Source: Acetatifactor aquisgranensis (GTDB taxonomy: Bacteria; Bacillota; Clostridia; Lachnospirales; Lachnospiraceae). From it: DNA of 64,000 bases. Under the pieces are notes generated by a model that searched no databases, was not told the origin of the DNA, and saw only the letters and a list, made by a program, of their open reading frames with translations. The DNA lies in assembly GCF_943193215.1 (NCBI RefSeq), contig NZ_CALPDH010000006.1, forward strand, positions 137,781 to 201,780, read 5' to 3'. Position 1 is the stretch's first letter, and every line of letters begins with the position of its first letter. The position numbers were made by a program, and so were the translations under genes. Positions 43,014 to 52,434 of the stretch are shown here, piece after piece.

Positions 43014-45248
43014 ATGACTGCGGAAATGAAACATAAGCTGGAAGAGTGCTTTAGCCGCGAAAGAAGTCCGGCAGACTGTTACGGAGCGCTTCCGTATATG
43101 AAAGAAAATATTGGACGGATCAGCTTTGACGACGACAGCGATATGCAGGATATGACAGATATTATCCTGCGTGCGCTAAAGCTGGATGGAAACAATATAG
43201 AATTTGTGGAGTTTCTGATCGCCAATGGTTTTGACATCAACTATAAGCTGGCGGGAGAAGACTGCCTGCTGTTAAGATATGTGGACGATGCGTTGGAGAA
43301 CGGTATCTTTCCGCTTGAGGTGATCAAGCAATTGGTCAGGCTTGGCGCGGATGTCTGTTCGGAAACGTTAGACGGTGACAATCTGCTTTCCATTTTGGCG
43401 GGGCGGGACGAAATCGCTGCGGTTTATGTGGCGGAATTTTATGACATGAAGCTGCTTGACAAGACGGACAAGTACGGTGCAACGCCCTTGATGTACGCGG
43501 CCATGAGAGGTTACGACAGGCTTGCCGGAATACTGATTGAGCGGGGCTTTGATGTAAATGCAGCCGGCAGCGCGCCCGTTACCGACGAAAAACTGCAGGT
43601 GGAGACAGACGGCGTCTCTCCGCTTGCGCTTGCAATCCGGTTCGGCAACGTGGAGATGGTTCGTATGCTGCTTGCGGCAGGGGCGGATGAAGCCGTCTAT
43701 GACGCGGAGGGGAATCCGCCAGTTTTCTCACTGGTACTCTATCCGGTTGATTTTTTCCGGGACTTTTGCGGCAGCTGCGTCAAAGACGATCACCCTGTTT
43801 TTGCCAATAAACGGAAAATTGTTTCGCTGCTGAAACAGCCTGACCTCACAAACGCCGAGGGATATACAGTACTCATGAAATCGCTGTTTCCCATGAAATT
43901 CTGGTACACTGGGTTTGGAGACGGGATTTCGCCAAAGAAGAATCTTCCGATTGCGCTGGAATTAATCGAAAAAGGCGCAGATGTGAATGCGATAGGCAAT
44001 GACGGCAAGCGTCCGCTGCATCAGGCCGTGGTGGAGATGGAGGAAGTGGCAAGGGCGCTTGTGAAAGCCGGAGCGGAGATTGATGCACAGGATAATGACG
44101 GCAATACGCCCCTGATGTATGCATGCATGAAAGCGAAAGAGGAAACTGTGCTCTGGCTTTTGAAGGCGGGCGCAGACGATAAGCTTCAAAATAACGAAGG
44201 CAGGACTGCCGAGGACATGGCAGCAAAAAGAGGCTATTCCCGCGCCCTGGAACTTATGGCGGCGGATACGCTGCTGCAGGCGTGCAAAAATAATCAAAAA
44301 CGATCGGTACAGGTGATCTTAAAACGTGGCGGCATGGATATCAATGAGCGGGACGGGGAATGTTATACGCCCCTGATTTATGCCTGTCGGAACAATGCCC
44401 TTGAAATCGTAAAAATGCTGCTTGACAACGGCGCAGATCCGAATGTCGGGAATCAGGATAACCTTGTGCCGCTGCATTTTTCGGGGGCATCGGGAACCCT
44501 CCCCATCATCAATTTGCTGGTAAAAGCCGGGGCAGACGTAAACTGTACGGATAAGGATGGCAACACGCCGCTGATGTATATGGCAAAGAACGCGAGAACG
44601 GCTGCCGTGCTCAGTTATATTCAGAATCCAACGGTGGATGTCGGTATTCAGAACAGTATCGGACGGACAGCGGCTATATACGCCATTATCGCCAAACAGC
44701 CGCAGCTTGTAAAGGCGTTCTTGCCATTGATGGGAACGGATACGGATGACGCGGACACAGAAGGTTTTACAATGATTCATTATGCCTGTCAGTATGGGCA
44801 GGCTGAAATTGTAAAGCTTCTTTTGGAGAGGAATCCGGACAGTGTCAATAGGGTCAGTAATGTTGGAGAAACGCCGCTTATGATGGCGGCAAGGGCTTCC
44901 AATCTGCTGATTGTAAAGCAGCTGCTTGCGGCAGGCGCGGAGGCAGGATGTCCGAACGCAAAGGGCGTCACGGCGCTGCATCTGGCAGCCATACTGGGAA
45001 ATGTATCTTTGGGGAAAACATTGCTTGCGGCAGGCTCTGACATTGACGCGAAGACATTGGATGGGCAAACCCCTCTGATGTATGCGGTTATCAGGGGAAA
45101 AAGCGAGTTTGCCCAAATGCTGGTTTTGGAAAGCGCAGATGTGAATGCTGTGGACAACTTTCAGGGCAGTGCGCTGTCCTATGCGATTTTGGCACAACTG
45201 CCGCAGACTGTGGAGCTGCTGATTGAAGCAGGCGCGGAAGGGAATTGA
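43014..45248 (+). CDS. Large ankyrin-repeat protein
   Basis: 744 residues, nearly all ankyrin repeats of about 33 residues, with the TPLMYA and LL-x-AGA-D consensus seen at least twelve times (for example GATPLMYAAMRGYD, GNTPLMYACMKAK, GETPLMMAARAS). There is no signal peptide, membrane segment or catalytic domain. It is a cytoplasmic protein-binding scaffold with unknown partners. Such long ankyrin proteins are uncommon in free-living Firmicutes. The next gene starts 1 bp after its stop and is probably coupled to it. Confidence 0.9.
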   Translation: MTAEMKHKLEECFSRERSPADCYGALPYMKENIGRISFDDDSDMQDMTDIILRALKLDGNNIEFVEFLIANGFDINYKLAGEDCLLLRYVDDALENGIFPLEVIKQLVRLGADVCSETLDGDNLLSILAGRDEIAAVYVAEFYDMKLLDKTDKYGATPLMYAAMRGYDRLAGILIERGFDVNAAGSAPVTDEKLQVETDGVSPLALAIRFGNVEMVRMLLAAGADEAVYDAEGNPPVFSLVLYPVDFFRDFCGSCVKDDHPVFANKRKIVSLLKQPDLTNAEGYTVLMKSLFPMKFWYTGFGDGISPKKNLPIALELIEKGADVNAIGNDGKRPLHQAVVEMEEVARALVKAGAEIDAQDNDGNTPLMYACMKAKEETVLWLLKAGADDKLQNNEGRTAEDMAAKRGYSRALELMAADTLLQACKNNQKRSVQVILKRGGMDINERDGECYTPLIYACRNNALEIVKMLLDNGADPNVGNQDNLVPLHFSGASGTLPIINLLVKAGADVNCTDKDGNTPLMYMAKNARTAAVLSYIQNPTVDVGIQNSIGRTAAIYAIIAKQPQLVKAFLPLMGTDTDDADTEGFTMIHYACQYGQAEIVKLLLERNPDSVNRVSNVGETPLMMAARASNLLIVKQLLAAGAEAGCPNAKGVTALHLAAILGNVSLGKTLLAAGSDIDAKTLDGQTPLMYAVIRGKSEFAQMLVLESADVNAVDNFQGSALSYAILAQLPQTVELLIEAGAEGN

Positions 45249-45249
45249 T

Positions 45250-45708
45250 ATGGTTATTTTAGGAAATGAAAAAGGGAATGGAGCTGACAGACCTTTGTAC
45301 CGGGCGTTGGCGATAGGTGATTATCCCGGTGCATGGCTGCTGGCGCGTCCGCTCCTGGAACCGGGGCGGGCGGACTGCCTGTCAGCTTCAACAGCATTTA
45401 ACTGTGGGCTGTGTCTCTTTATGCTGGAAGAGTATGAGCGTGCGCTGATGCCGCTGAGGCGGGCAGAGAGGCTTTTAGGCAGCCCTGCCGGATTGAACGT
45501 TGCGGAGCGAAAGGGTTTCCTGCAGGCAGTTTCAGTGTCGAAGAATACGGCATTGCTGCCATTGGATCCTGAGGGCGAAGAGGGCATGGGGCGATACTGC
45601 CTGATTCGGGTGCGGTGGCTGACTGCGCTGTGCCTGGTGCGGCTGGAGCGAAAGCAGGAGGCGGCCCCTGTTTTACGGTTTTTAGAGCAATATCACATTG
45701 AAATATAA
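45250..45708 (+). CDS. Small TPR-like partner of the ankyrin protein
   Basis: 152 residues from the ATG at 45250. The middle (TAFNCGLCLFMLEEYERALM) reads like a single TPR hairpin, with further helix pairs at the end. There is no membrane segment. The tight join to the ankyrin gene suggests a chaperone or binding partner. The family is not recognised. Confidence 0.65.
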   Translation: MVILGNEKGNGADRPLYRALAIGDYPGAWLLARPLLEPGRADCLSASTAFNCGLCLFMLEEYERALMPLRRAERLLGSPAGLNVAERKGFLQAVSVSKNTALLPLDPEGEEGMGRYCLIRVRWLTALCLVRLERKQEAAPVLRFLEQYHIEI

Positions 45709-45740
45709 AGAAGTCATACAGCCTGGCGCGGGAGCGGAGA

Positions 45741-45815
45741 ATGAAAATATTGTGGGAAACGTATCGTGAAAACAGTATTTTCACAGGGGCAATTGCCGGA
45801 GTTCTCCTGACGTAG
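45741..45815 (+). pseudogene. 24-codon stub after the TPR gene
   Basis: GGAG precedes an ATG; the frame is MKILWETYRENSIFTGAIAG then VLLT and TAG. It contains a 7-bp inverted repeat (GTGAAAA at 45766, TTTTCAC at 45778). It may be the beginning of a lost third gene. Weak evidence. Confidence 0.3.
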
Positions 45816-45856
45816 AAAAAAGAACAGAACTGCCGAGAGGGTCGCTGCGGCAGGCC

Positions 45857-46675
45857 TTATCCGAGGACAGGGATTTCTATCTGTACAATGTAGTCCTCGA
45901 TTCGGTCGACGACAGTTTCATTGATGCCCATCTCATAGGAGAATCCGTGGAGCGCCAGATCGCGGTTTTCCGCATATGCGAAAAGCGCTTCGTAGCGCCG
46001 GGGGATTCCGGCCAGGTCGCCCTTGTGGAAAGCTCTCAGGTATCTGCCGCCGGGAGCCAGGTGCAGGCCCTCCCGGTATGTGAGCAGGGGAATCTCTATG
46101 AACAGTTTGGTATAATCGTCAAAATTGCCGCTGATGAGGCTGGAGACGGGGATCATGGAGCCATAGGTGGCATGGTGCAGGCGTCCGAGACGGTATTTTT
46201 CCGTTTCGGACGTGATGAGCTCCACTTCCTCTTCGTAGGTAGTGTCTTTGCTGATTTCCACAGTGACCAGGCAGCGCTCTTTTTTCTCGATTACGCTGAT
46301 TTCGGAGAGGTCCATTGTCAGCAGGGTGGCCATGTTCCGGCGGTGTGCGGAGAGGGTTGTCCGGAGGGCCTGCAGATGGGTGATCCGCAGGTCCAGGTCG
46401 GCCATCTCCTTGTCCAGGAGTTCTTTCAAATTTTCGGCGGAGCGGTTTTTCATGAAATCCTGTATCACGGGGATGGGGACTTCCAGCTCTCGGAGCAGAA
46501 GGATGGTTTCCAGCATGGGGCTCTGGTGGTAATTGTAGCAGCGGTATCCGTTTTCAGGGTTGACGGAGGCGGGGCCGAATAGGCCTATCTCATCATACCA
46601 CATCAATGTCTTCTTGTTTATGCCATGGAGGGCGGCGAACTGCCCGATGGTAAGCGGCTTGTCTTTCTGATTCAT
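45857..46675 (-). CDS. MerR-family regulator with GyrI-like effector domain
   Basis: 272 residues from the ATG at 46675 (AGAAAGG upstream); the open frame continues to 46852 across the promoter and should not be used. Winged helix-turn-helix (LTIGQFAALHGINKKTLMWYDEIGLF), a dimer coiled coil (about 80-125) and a GyrI-like C-terminal domain as in BmrR/BltR, which bind cationic drugs. It is divergent from a MATE exporter with a MerR-type promoter between, so it very likely activates that gene on binding a substrate. Confidence 0.88.
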   Translation of the reverse strand: MNQKDKPLTIGQFAALHGINKKTLMWYDEIGLFGPASVNPENGYRCYNYHQSPMLETILLLRELEVPIPVIQDFMKNRSAENLKELLDKEMADLDLRITHLQALRTTLSAHRRNMATLLTMDLSEISVIEKKERCLVTVEISKDTTYEEEVELITSETEKYRLGRLHHATYGSMIPVSSLISGNFDDYTKLFIEIPLLTYREGLHLAPGGRYLRAFHKGDLAGIPRRYEALFAYAENRDLALHGFSYEMGINETVVDRIEDYIVQIEIPVLG

Positions 46676-46797
46676 TTTTATGCCTTTCTGCGCGCTTTGG
46701 CGCACTTCCCGATCCATATTTATCGGCACAAATTGGCGCCTGCGGCAATAGGACTGGCGGCGTAGGCGGATGGCAGAAAATAAATGCTCTTTGCCCA

Positions 46798-46828
46798 TTG
46801 ACCATACAGTTACTGTACGGTCTATAAT
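46798..46828 (+). promoter_or_regulatory. MerR-type promoter with 19-bp spacer
   Basis: TTGACC (46798-46803), 19-bp spacer, TATAAT (46823-46828). The spacer carries the palindrome GACC-TACAG / CTGTA-GGTC centred near 46811. An over-long spacer with a dyad between the boxes is the signature of MerR-activated promoters. It drives the MATE gene. Confidence 0.88.
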
Positions 46829-46872
46829 ACTCCACACAGAAAGAAAATACAAGATAGTTGGAGGAAAAACGG

Positions 46873-48276
46873 ATGGAAGAATTTATGGAAAACCCTATGG
46901 GGAAACCCGCAGAAAAATCTATGGAAAACACAAATGCGTACGAAAAGCCAGTGACTCTGAAAAATATCGTGAAATTCGCCGTGCCGACGATTGCCATGAC
47001 GGTATTCATGTCCTTTTACACGATGGTCGACGGTCTGTTTGTGTCGAATCTGATAGGGACGGACGCGCTCTCGGCAATCAATCTCACGGCGCCTGTCATC
47101 CAGCTCGTCACGGCGATTTCCACCATGCTGGCCACCGGAGGCAGCGCAGTCATCATGAAGAAGATGGGGGCACAGAAGACGGAGGAGGCAAAGGAAGATT
47201 TTACGTTCCTGATCATGGTGAACGTGATTGTGGGGATTGTCATGTGCGTGGCCGGGTATCTGGCGATGGATTCCGTTTTTGCCGGGATGAACCTTTCCGC
47301 TGATGTGGAGGGGTACTGTGTGGAATATTTAAGCCGTTATCTGGTGTTCACGGTGCCGATCCTTTTGATGAACAATTTCACGCTTTATATGATTGCCAGC
47401 GAAAAGGCGGCCCTCTCCCTGATCTGTTCGGTGGCGGGCGGCGTTCTGAACATGGCGCTGGATTATGTGTTCATTGCCGGATTCCATATGGGAATCAGCG
47501 GCGCGGCGGTTGCCACAGGGCTTGGGTATTCCGTGACGGCGGTCGTGGGCCTGTTTGTATTCAGCCGAAAAGAGAGCCTGCTGCATTTCAAGAAGCCTGT
47601 ATGCCGGTTCCGGGTTCTTGCCAGCGCGGCCACAAACGGGTGCTCGGAGATGGCCACCGCACTTGTCACCGGGATTGTTACAATGATGTTCAACTGGACC
47701 ATGCTGACATTTGTGGGGGAGGACGGGGTGGCTGCCGTCACTATCATCATGTATGTGCTGATGTTCGCAAGCTCTTTGTATACAGGATATTCTTATGGAA
47801 TCGCGCCCATGTTGAGTTATTATTACGGGGAACGCAGTCTGGACGGAGGGAATGTTCAGGCGCACGGGAAGCTGAAAAAGCTGGTGGCGCTGAGCATGAA
47901 AGTGATCGGGGCAATCTCCGCAGCCACGGTAGCGGCTTCTTTTCTGCTGACAAGGCCGCTGGTATCCGTATTTGCCAGGCCGGATAATCCGGTGTATGAC
48001 CTGGCGGTGGCGGGGAACAGGATATGCACGGTGGCATTGTGTTTCATCGGATTCAATATATTTGCCAGCGGGATGTTTACCGCGTTATCCAACGGGCTTG
48101 TCTCGGCTGTCCTGGCGTTTTCCAGGTCCTTTGTATTTATGATGATTGCCATGATCGCGCTTCCCCGGCTCTTTGGCGTGAACGGAATCTGGCTGGCGAC
48201 GCCGGCGGCGGAACTGATGGCGCTGGTCCTGTCTGTGTTCATGCTTCTGAGATATAGGAGGAAGTATGGGTACTAA
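46873..48276 (+). CDS. MATE-family efflux pump under MerR control
   Basis: 467 residues from the ATG at 46873 (GGAGG 8 nt upstream). Twelve hydrophobic helices, MATE fold (FMSFYTMVDGLFVSNLIG). The Met/Glu/Pro-rich first 25 residues are cytoplasmic. Together with the MerR regulator and its promoter this is a BmrR/Bmr-like drug-response unit, although the pump family differs from Bmr (MFS). Confidence 0.9.
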   Translation: MEEFMENPMGKPAEKSMENTNAYEKPVTLKNIVKFAVPTIAMTVFMSFYTMVDGLFVSNLIGTDALSAINLTAPVIQLVTAISTMLATGGSAVIMKKMGAQKTEEAKEDFTFLIMVNVIVGIVMCVAGYLAMDSVFAGMNLSADVEGYCVEYLSRYLVFTVPILLMNNFTLYMIASEKAALSLICSVAGGVLNMALDYVFIAGFHMGISGAAVATGLGYSVTAVVGLFVFSRKESLLHFKKPVCRFRVLASAATNGCSEMATALVTGIVTMMFNWTMLTFVGEDGVAAVTIIMYVLMFASSLYTGYSYGIAPMLSYYYGERSLDGGNVQAHGKLKKLVALSMKVIGAISAATVAASFLLTRPLVSVFARPDNPVYDLAVAGNRICTVALCFIGFNIFASGMFTALSNGLVSAVLAFSRSFVFMMIAMIALPRLFGVNGIWLATPAAELMALVLSVFMLLRYRRKYGY

Positions 48277-48330
48277 TTTTCATGACACGCCGCCTCCGAT
48301 ATATACCTTGACGGACGGAGTCCGCCGCAT

Positions 48331-49548
48331 TCACGAGCGCCCTTTGGGTATAAATAGCAAAATTACAATTTCCACAGCCAGCAGGACCAGCAGGACATAC
48401 AGAAGTACCGGCCAGGAACAGACTGCCCCCGCGAGCAGGAGCATTCCCACCGGAACCACATATTTCCGCGGATGGTGCCACAGATCGCTTTCAATCTTCC
48501 AGCCACGAATGGGATAAAACCATTCCAAAAGCACAGACAGCACCGCGCTCTGCAGGGCAAAGAAAACAGCCCCGGCAATCATCAGGGCAGTGATGCCACC
48601 GTTTTGTATCTGCCAGCTACAGAGGAATATCGCATCTGCAGCCATATTACAGGAAAAGATAAACAGGCAGTATGGGATGCAAAAGAGCCGTTTCTGTCCG
48701 GGCAGGAAACGGACTGCCTGCTCCAGGTCACAGTCACAGGACAGCAGGATGCAGATGGGCGTATTCAGGGATAAAATTGCAAAGCCTACCGGGACAACGA
48801 ACAGCCCGGCCATTTCTCTTAAAAAATACGGCATCACAATGGCTACGCACCACATCACAGCAGTATTGACCAGATAATTCCTGTGGCAGCTCAGATACCG
48901 GAAAAAGTACCGCCATAAGGAAGCTTTCTTCCTCTGCCGGAGCGTATGGTGTTTCTCACTCTCCCCCTGATAAAAAGCGTATCCGTCTGCTTTCCACAAA
49001 ATCAGAAAAGCAACTAAGCTATTCGCAAGCAGCAACAGTCCAAACCATGTCCTACTTCCACAAAATATAATTGCGCACACTATGGCAACAGCCCAAAGCC
49101 CGCCCCCATACCAATATTTTCTCAGGGAATAGGCGGCGGCAGCCATAAGGATCGCATGAAGCATACTGATAACCATTCCCATAATCTCTATGGGTTTCCA
49201 TGCAGAAACGGCCAGCAGAACCGCCAGAAGCAGCCCTGTCTTTGTAAGAACCGTATAGCATCCCAACGCCGCCACATAGGGGAAGACAAACTTTTGGGAC
49301 TGATGCGGCAGCATCAGCATATGTTTCAGTTCCACAGCGTTATCTCTGGAAGAAAGGGCCTGCCACATCACGCCGGCTGTAAAGGCGCTTATCATCAAGA
49401 TTCGTACAGATGCCGCAATCTGCACCTGAAAGCCTGCGATATACAGCCCCCAAAATATGATCACATCAATCAAAAGCGTCCGTGAGAGCCGTTCATATTT
49501 TGCCCCAAACAGTTTTTTGGCAAAGGCTTTACCTGTCATTTTCATCAT
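48331..49548 (-). CDS. ABC-2-like multi-helix permease
   Basis: 405 residues from the ATG at 49548 (GGGAGG upstream; 49545 also possible). About ten hydrophobic helices. The start overlaps the ATPase stop by 20 bp, so they are coupled. It forms a transporter with 49529. The substrate is unknown; no peptide gene is next to it. Confidence 0.78.
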   Translation of the reverse strand: MMKMTGKAFAKKLFGAKYERLSRTLLIDVIIFWGLYIAGFQVQIAASVRILMISAFTAGVMWQALSSRDNAVELKHMLMLPHQSQKFVFPYVAALGCYTVLTKTGLLLAVLLAVSAWKPIEIMGMVISMLHAILMAAAAYSLRKYWYGGGLWAVAIVCAIIFCGSRTWFGLLLLANSLVAFLILWKADGYAFYQGESEKHHTLRQRKKASLWRYFFRYLSCHRNYLVNTAVMWCVAIVMPYFLREMAGLFVVPVGFAILSLNTPICILLSCDCDLEQAVRFLPGQKRLFCIPYCLFIFSCNMAADAIFLCSWQIQNGGITALMIAGAVFFALQSAVLSVLLEWFYPIRGWKIESDLWHHPRKYVVPVGMLLLAGAVCSWPVLLYVLLVLLAVEIVILLFIPKGRS

Positions 49549-50236
49549 GCAGTGCCTCCCGGATATCTGCGGCATTGATCTGCCCGCCTTCAAAAGTCTG
49601 CCGGATCTTACCATCTTCCAGGACAAAAACCCGGTCAGAGGTCAGCGTAATGCTCTCCAGGATATGGGAAGAAAACAGCACGGTCCCATGCTCCTTATAC
49701 CCCGAAATCTGCCGGTACAGATATTCCGTACTCTGGAAGTCCAGCCCATTGACCGGTTCGTCCAAAAGGAGCAGCCTGGGCTTCAGGGCAAAAGCCGTAA
49801 TCAGAAATGCTTTTTTCCGGTTCCCGGTTGACAGCTCCCTTAACAGGGTGTCTGTATACTCTTCAAAATGGAAACCATGTACTAACTCCGATACATCCGG
49901 CACACCCTTCCCATAGGCGGCACATACATAGGCCAGGTATTCCCGGAAAGTAAAATAAGAAAAGGAATTGTCCTCGGCAAACACTGTATAGCGGCAAAGC
50001 TTAAAGTCCTGACTCCGAAAATCCACAGGAGCGCCGCCAAAGCAGATACCGTCTGAACGGAAAGTGGGGAGCAGGCCGGAAATCACCTTCAGAAATGTGG
50101 TTTTCCCGGCCCCGTTCAGCCCGATCAGGCCTGCCACTTCATGCTCCGCCAGCGAAAAAGAAAACCCCGAAAGTATCCTTTTCTCTTCACTGTACCACGC
50201 ACTTAAATTTTGAACCGTCAGGAGCGTTTCTCCCAT
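49529..50236 (-). CDS. ABC transporter ATPase
   Basis: 235 residues from the ATG at 50236 (GGGGGGAGG upstream). Walker A GLNGAGKTT, signature ELSTGNRKKA (degenerate, LSTGN in place of LSGGQ, as in many ABC-2 exporters), Walker B LLLLDEPVNGLD and H-loop SSHILES. Partner of 48331. Confidence 0.88.
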   Translation of the reverse strand: MGETLLTVQNLSAWYSEEKRILSGFSFSLAEHEVAGLIGLNGAGKTTFLKVISGLLPTFRSDGICFGGAPVDFRSQDFKLCRYTVFAEDNSFSYFTFREYLAYVCAAYGKGVPDVSELVHGFHFEEYTDTLLRELSTGNRKKAFLITAFALKPRLLLLDEPVNGLDFQSTEYLYRQISGYKEHGTVLFSSHILESITLTSDRVFVLEDGKIRQTFEGGQINAADIREALHDENDR

Positions 50237-50237
50237 C

Positions 50238-50414
50238 TTACCTCCCCCCTTTGCCGTCCTTCTCTTTTTTCCATGTCGCATAGGCGGAGTACAGAAATAC
50301 ACCTGCCAATAACAGATAAAGCCCCATCATCGGGAAGTTACCGGATACCCCGCATACAATGGCTGCAACCAGCCAGATCAGTCCCAGACTTCCCCGAATA
50401 TAAATATGACGCAT
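50238..50414 (-). CDS. Small two-helix membrane protein
   Basis: 58 residues from the ATG at 50414 (AAGGAGG upstream). Two helices (about 8-24 and 28-47) and a Lys/Gly-rich end. It is first in the operon with the ABC transporter and its stop touches the ATPase ribosome site. It may be an accessory of the transporter. Confidence 0.7.
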   Translation of the reverse strand: MRHIYIRGSLGLIWLVAAIVCGVSGNFPMMGLYLLLAGVFLYSAYATWKKEKDGKGGR

Positions 50415-50538
50415 TATCTCTACCTCCTTCATCTACCTTTTTCTTTCTCCATGTATCCAATTATTATAAATCAAAGTGCGCGGCAACCAGATTGGCCAGG
50501 CAGCTTGCAGCTCTGCCGTATCCCTTGTACCAGTATGG

Positions 50539-51057
50539 CTATTCCGACAGGGCGATCCTGTAAATATCCGCCTGTTCTCCATCAATTTCAAAGCTGCGCT
50601 CATAGACGCCTCCATTCCGGATGATTGTTTTAACCGAAGGTTTATTCTTCCTCTCCACAGAAAGATACAGTTCGTTCATCCCAGTCTTTTGGGCAACTTC
50701 CAATAACTGCCGCAGCATTTCCGTAGCAAAGCCTTTTCTTCTTTCTGACGGACGGACGCTGTAACCGCAATGGCCGAGATCCTTCAGGAAGTCGTTCAGC
50801 GTATGCCTGAAATCAATGATTCCCACAATTCTATCCTGATCGTCCACGGCAAAGAATGTGTCCGTTATAACCCAATTCGGATTCACCGTTTCCTCTTTCG
50901 TGTTTGCGTCTATGGTTCTGCACCATTCTGTGTAGTCATCCGTTTTATCAAATAATTCACTTCCGTTGATGACAAATTCCCCATGTTCAAAAAATTCCTG
51001 TCTGAACTCTATGGCCTGTTCTTTCATCGCTTCTGTTGGTCTGACTAATTGAATCAT
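50539..51057 (-). CDS. GNAT-family acetyltransferase
   Basis: 172 residues with the acetyl-CoA loop (VRPSERRKGFATEMLRQLL, an R/Q-x-x-G-x-A-like P-loop). Substrate unknown. It begins 3 bp after the YoaP-like gene, so the two are coupled. Confidence 0.85.
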   Translation of the reverse strand: MIQLVRPTEAMKEQAIEFRQEFFEHGEFVINGSELFDKTDDYTEWCRTIDANTKEETVNPNWVITDTFFAVDDQDRIVGIIDFRHTLNDFLKDLGHCGYSVRPSERRKGFATEMLRQLLEVAQKTGMNELYLSVERKNKPSVKTIIRNGGVYERSFEIDGEQADIYRIALSE

Positions 51058-51060
51058 TTT

Positions 51061-51816
51061 TCACACTCCTTTATCCGCTAAGATTTTATCAAATTTCTTT
51101 TCCGACAGGATTTCATGTGTCACGAGTTGCCCGTCATAGAAAAGGGAAAAAGTGGTAAAGGGCGAAGGGGCATTCTGCGCATCCTCCCTGGTCTGGATAT
51201 GTACGGTTCGGAACACTGCGTTCCTGGCCTTTGCCATCTCCTCCAGTATCGGTACATACTTTGCCGTAAAAGGGCATTGATTTGTGTAATACAGCACAAA
51301 TCCCTCCGGCATATCTTCCTGCCTGTCCACGCTGCCCCGGAAGTGGGGAAGGGGTGCGCCCTCCTCAAATGGCAGATACATCAGCTCAAAATAAGGCTCT
51401 GCCGTATCCGCAGTCTGAAAGCCCTTATAGCCCATATATTTCGGGTCAGAGAGGAATCCCATTTTCTTTTTGGAGGACAGGATCACAAGCCCCTTTTTCC
51501 CTTTCTCTTTACTGTCCTTGATACATGCATTCAGCAACAGGTTCGAATATCCATGCCCTTTGAACTGCCCGGATACCCACAGGCAGTCAATATACATATA
51601 GCCTTGCGCCTCGATGGGCGCCCATGCGTATTCTGCTGGGATATACTCAATGAAGCACTTTCCCCGGACATTGCCTTTTAGGAATACAAGCCCCTCGTCC
51701 AGCCTGTCTTTCAGCCAGTTCTTTTTGGACATGACCTGGATATCCTTGTTATTGGAGATTGCACAGCAGATGTGCTCCTGATCAATATTTTCATGTGTCA
51801 GTTTTACTAGTTCCAT
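51061..51816 (-). CDS. GNAT acetyltransferase with YoaP-like C-terminal domain
   Basis: 251 residues: N-terminal GNAT (about 1-150; VSGQFKGHGYSNLLLNACI) and a C-terminal YoaP-like/thioredoxin-like domain (YYTNQCPFTAKYVPILEEMA). AAGGAGGC ribosome site. The family is known from B. subtilis YoaP without a firm substrate. It is coupled to the GNAT at 50539. Confidence 0.85.
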   Translation of the reverse strand: MELVKLTHENIDQEHICCAISNNKDIQVMSKKNWLKDRLDEGLVFLKGNVRGKCFIEYIPAEYAWAPIEAQGYMYIDCLWVSGQFKGHGYSNLLLNACIKDSKEKGKKGLVILSSKKKMGFLSDPKYMGYKGFQTADTAEPYFELMYLPFEEGAPLPHFRGSVDRQEDMPEGFVLYYTNQCPFTAKYVPILEEMAKARNAVFRTVHIQTREDAQNAPSPFTTFSLFYDGQLVTHEILSEKKFDKILADKGV

Positions 51817-51856
51817 ATTCTATTGCCTCCTTCTTAGCTTTATTAAATTTCCCAAA

Positions 51857-51903
51857 AAATCCTGATTTCTTTTTATATGTGACTTCTCGACAAATGAGAA
51901 TTT
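51857..51903 (-). repeat. Array inverted repeat, copy C
   Basis: AAATCCTGATTT (51857-51868), 23-bp spacer, AAATGAGAATTT (51892-51903); the arms pair at 10 of 12 positions. It starts at the stop codon of the GNAT remnant. Same arm and spacer lengths as copy A at 53214. Confidence 0.6.
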
Positions 51904-52210
51904 AACGCACTCTCTCAGTATTTGTAATATTAAATCCGACTTTTTCGTATAGTTTTAAAGCTTTTTCATTCCATTTAGCAACATGTAACAAAATAGGCCC
52001 ATTGCTAATTTGGCGAATATGGTTCATTCCCCATAATAAAAGCTAATCACTCAAAAAATTGTATGGCTTAATATCAAGTGATTTTCGCATTTCATAAAAG
52101 CATGCATTATATATTTTCATGTATTGTTGAAAGGACTTTTGCTCAAAAGGAATACACGAAATACTATTTTCCCCGATACCGTCTTTTACATATTTCATTT
52201 CATATACCAT
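51902..52210 (-). pseudogene. GNAT acetyltransferase with internal deletion and stop
   Basis: From the ATG at 52210: MVYEMKYVKDGIGENSISC, then CIPFEQKSFQQYMKIYNA to KPYNFLSD and a TAG. In the same frame the text then goes on LLLWGMNHIRQ, HVAKWNEKALKLYEKVGFNI and a TAA. Both halves are GNAT-like, but the central 50-60 residues with the acetyl-CoA loop are missing, with the TAG at the join. Confidence 0.75.
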
Positions 52211-52236
52211 TATTTCCATACTGCAATCTTCCCCAC

Positions 52237-52251
52237 AAATTCCGATTTCTC
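52237..52251 (-). repeat. Array repeat, single-arm copy B
   Basis: The 15 nt AAATTCCGATTTCTC are identical to 53214-53228 of copy A. The second arm is not present at the expected distance. It lies between two broken genes. Confidence 0.55.
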
Positions 52252-52263
52252 CACGAGTGCGTT

Positions 52264-52404
52264 TTATTTGCTATTTTTAACCCATGTGCCGACTTCCGAT
52301 GATTTTATCATGCCAAGATGTTTGTAGAAATCCTGATCCAAAAAGCACGGTTGCCCTTTTTGCACCTTATACAGCCCTCCAATCAGCACCATTCTCTTTT
52401 TCAT
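52264..52404 (-). CDS. Unknown 46-residue ORF, probably a fragment
   Basis: The ATG at 52404 follows GGGAG. The frame starts MKKRMVLIGGLYKVQKGQ and ends SEVGTWVKNSK. I do not recognise it. It sits between copies B and D of the array repeat; its left neighbour is the CPBP gene stop. Confidence 0.35.
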   Translation of the reverse strand: MKKRMVLIGGLYKVQKGQPCFLDQDFYKHLGMIKSSEVGTWVKNSK

Positions 52405-52411
52405 ATGCAGC

Positions 52412-52434
52412 TCCCTGACAAGTAGGAAGTTACC
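52412..52434 (-). repeat. Array repeat, single-arm copy D at the CPBP stop
   Basis: This stretch matches the stop-proximal arm of copy A (53241-53264) at about 18 of 23 positions, including the shared CCTGA, GGAA and TTACC blocks, and likewise overlaps a stop codon. Confidence 0.4.
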
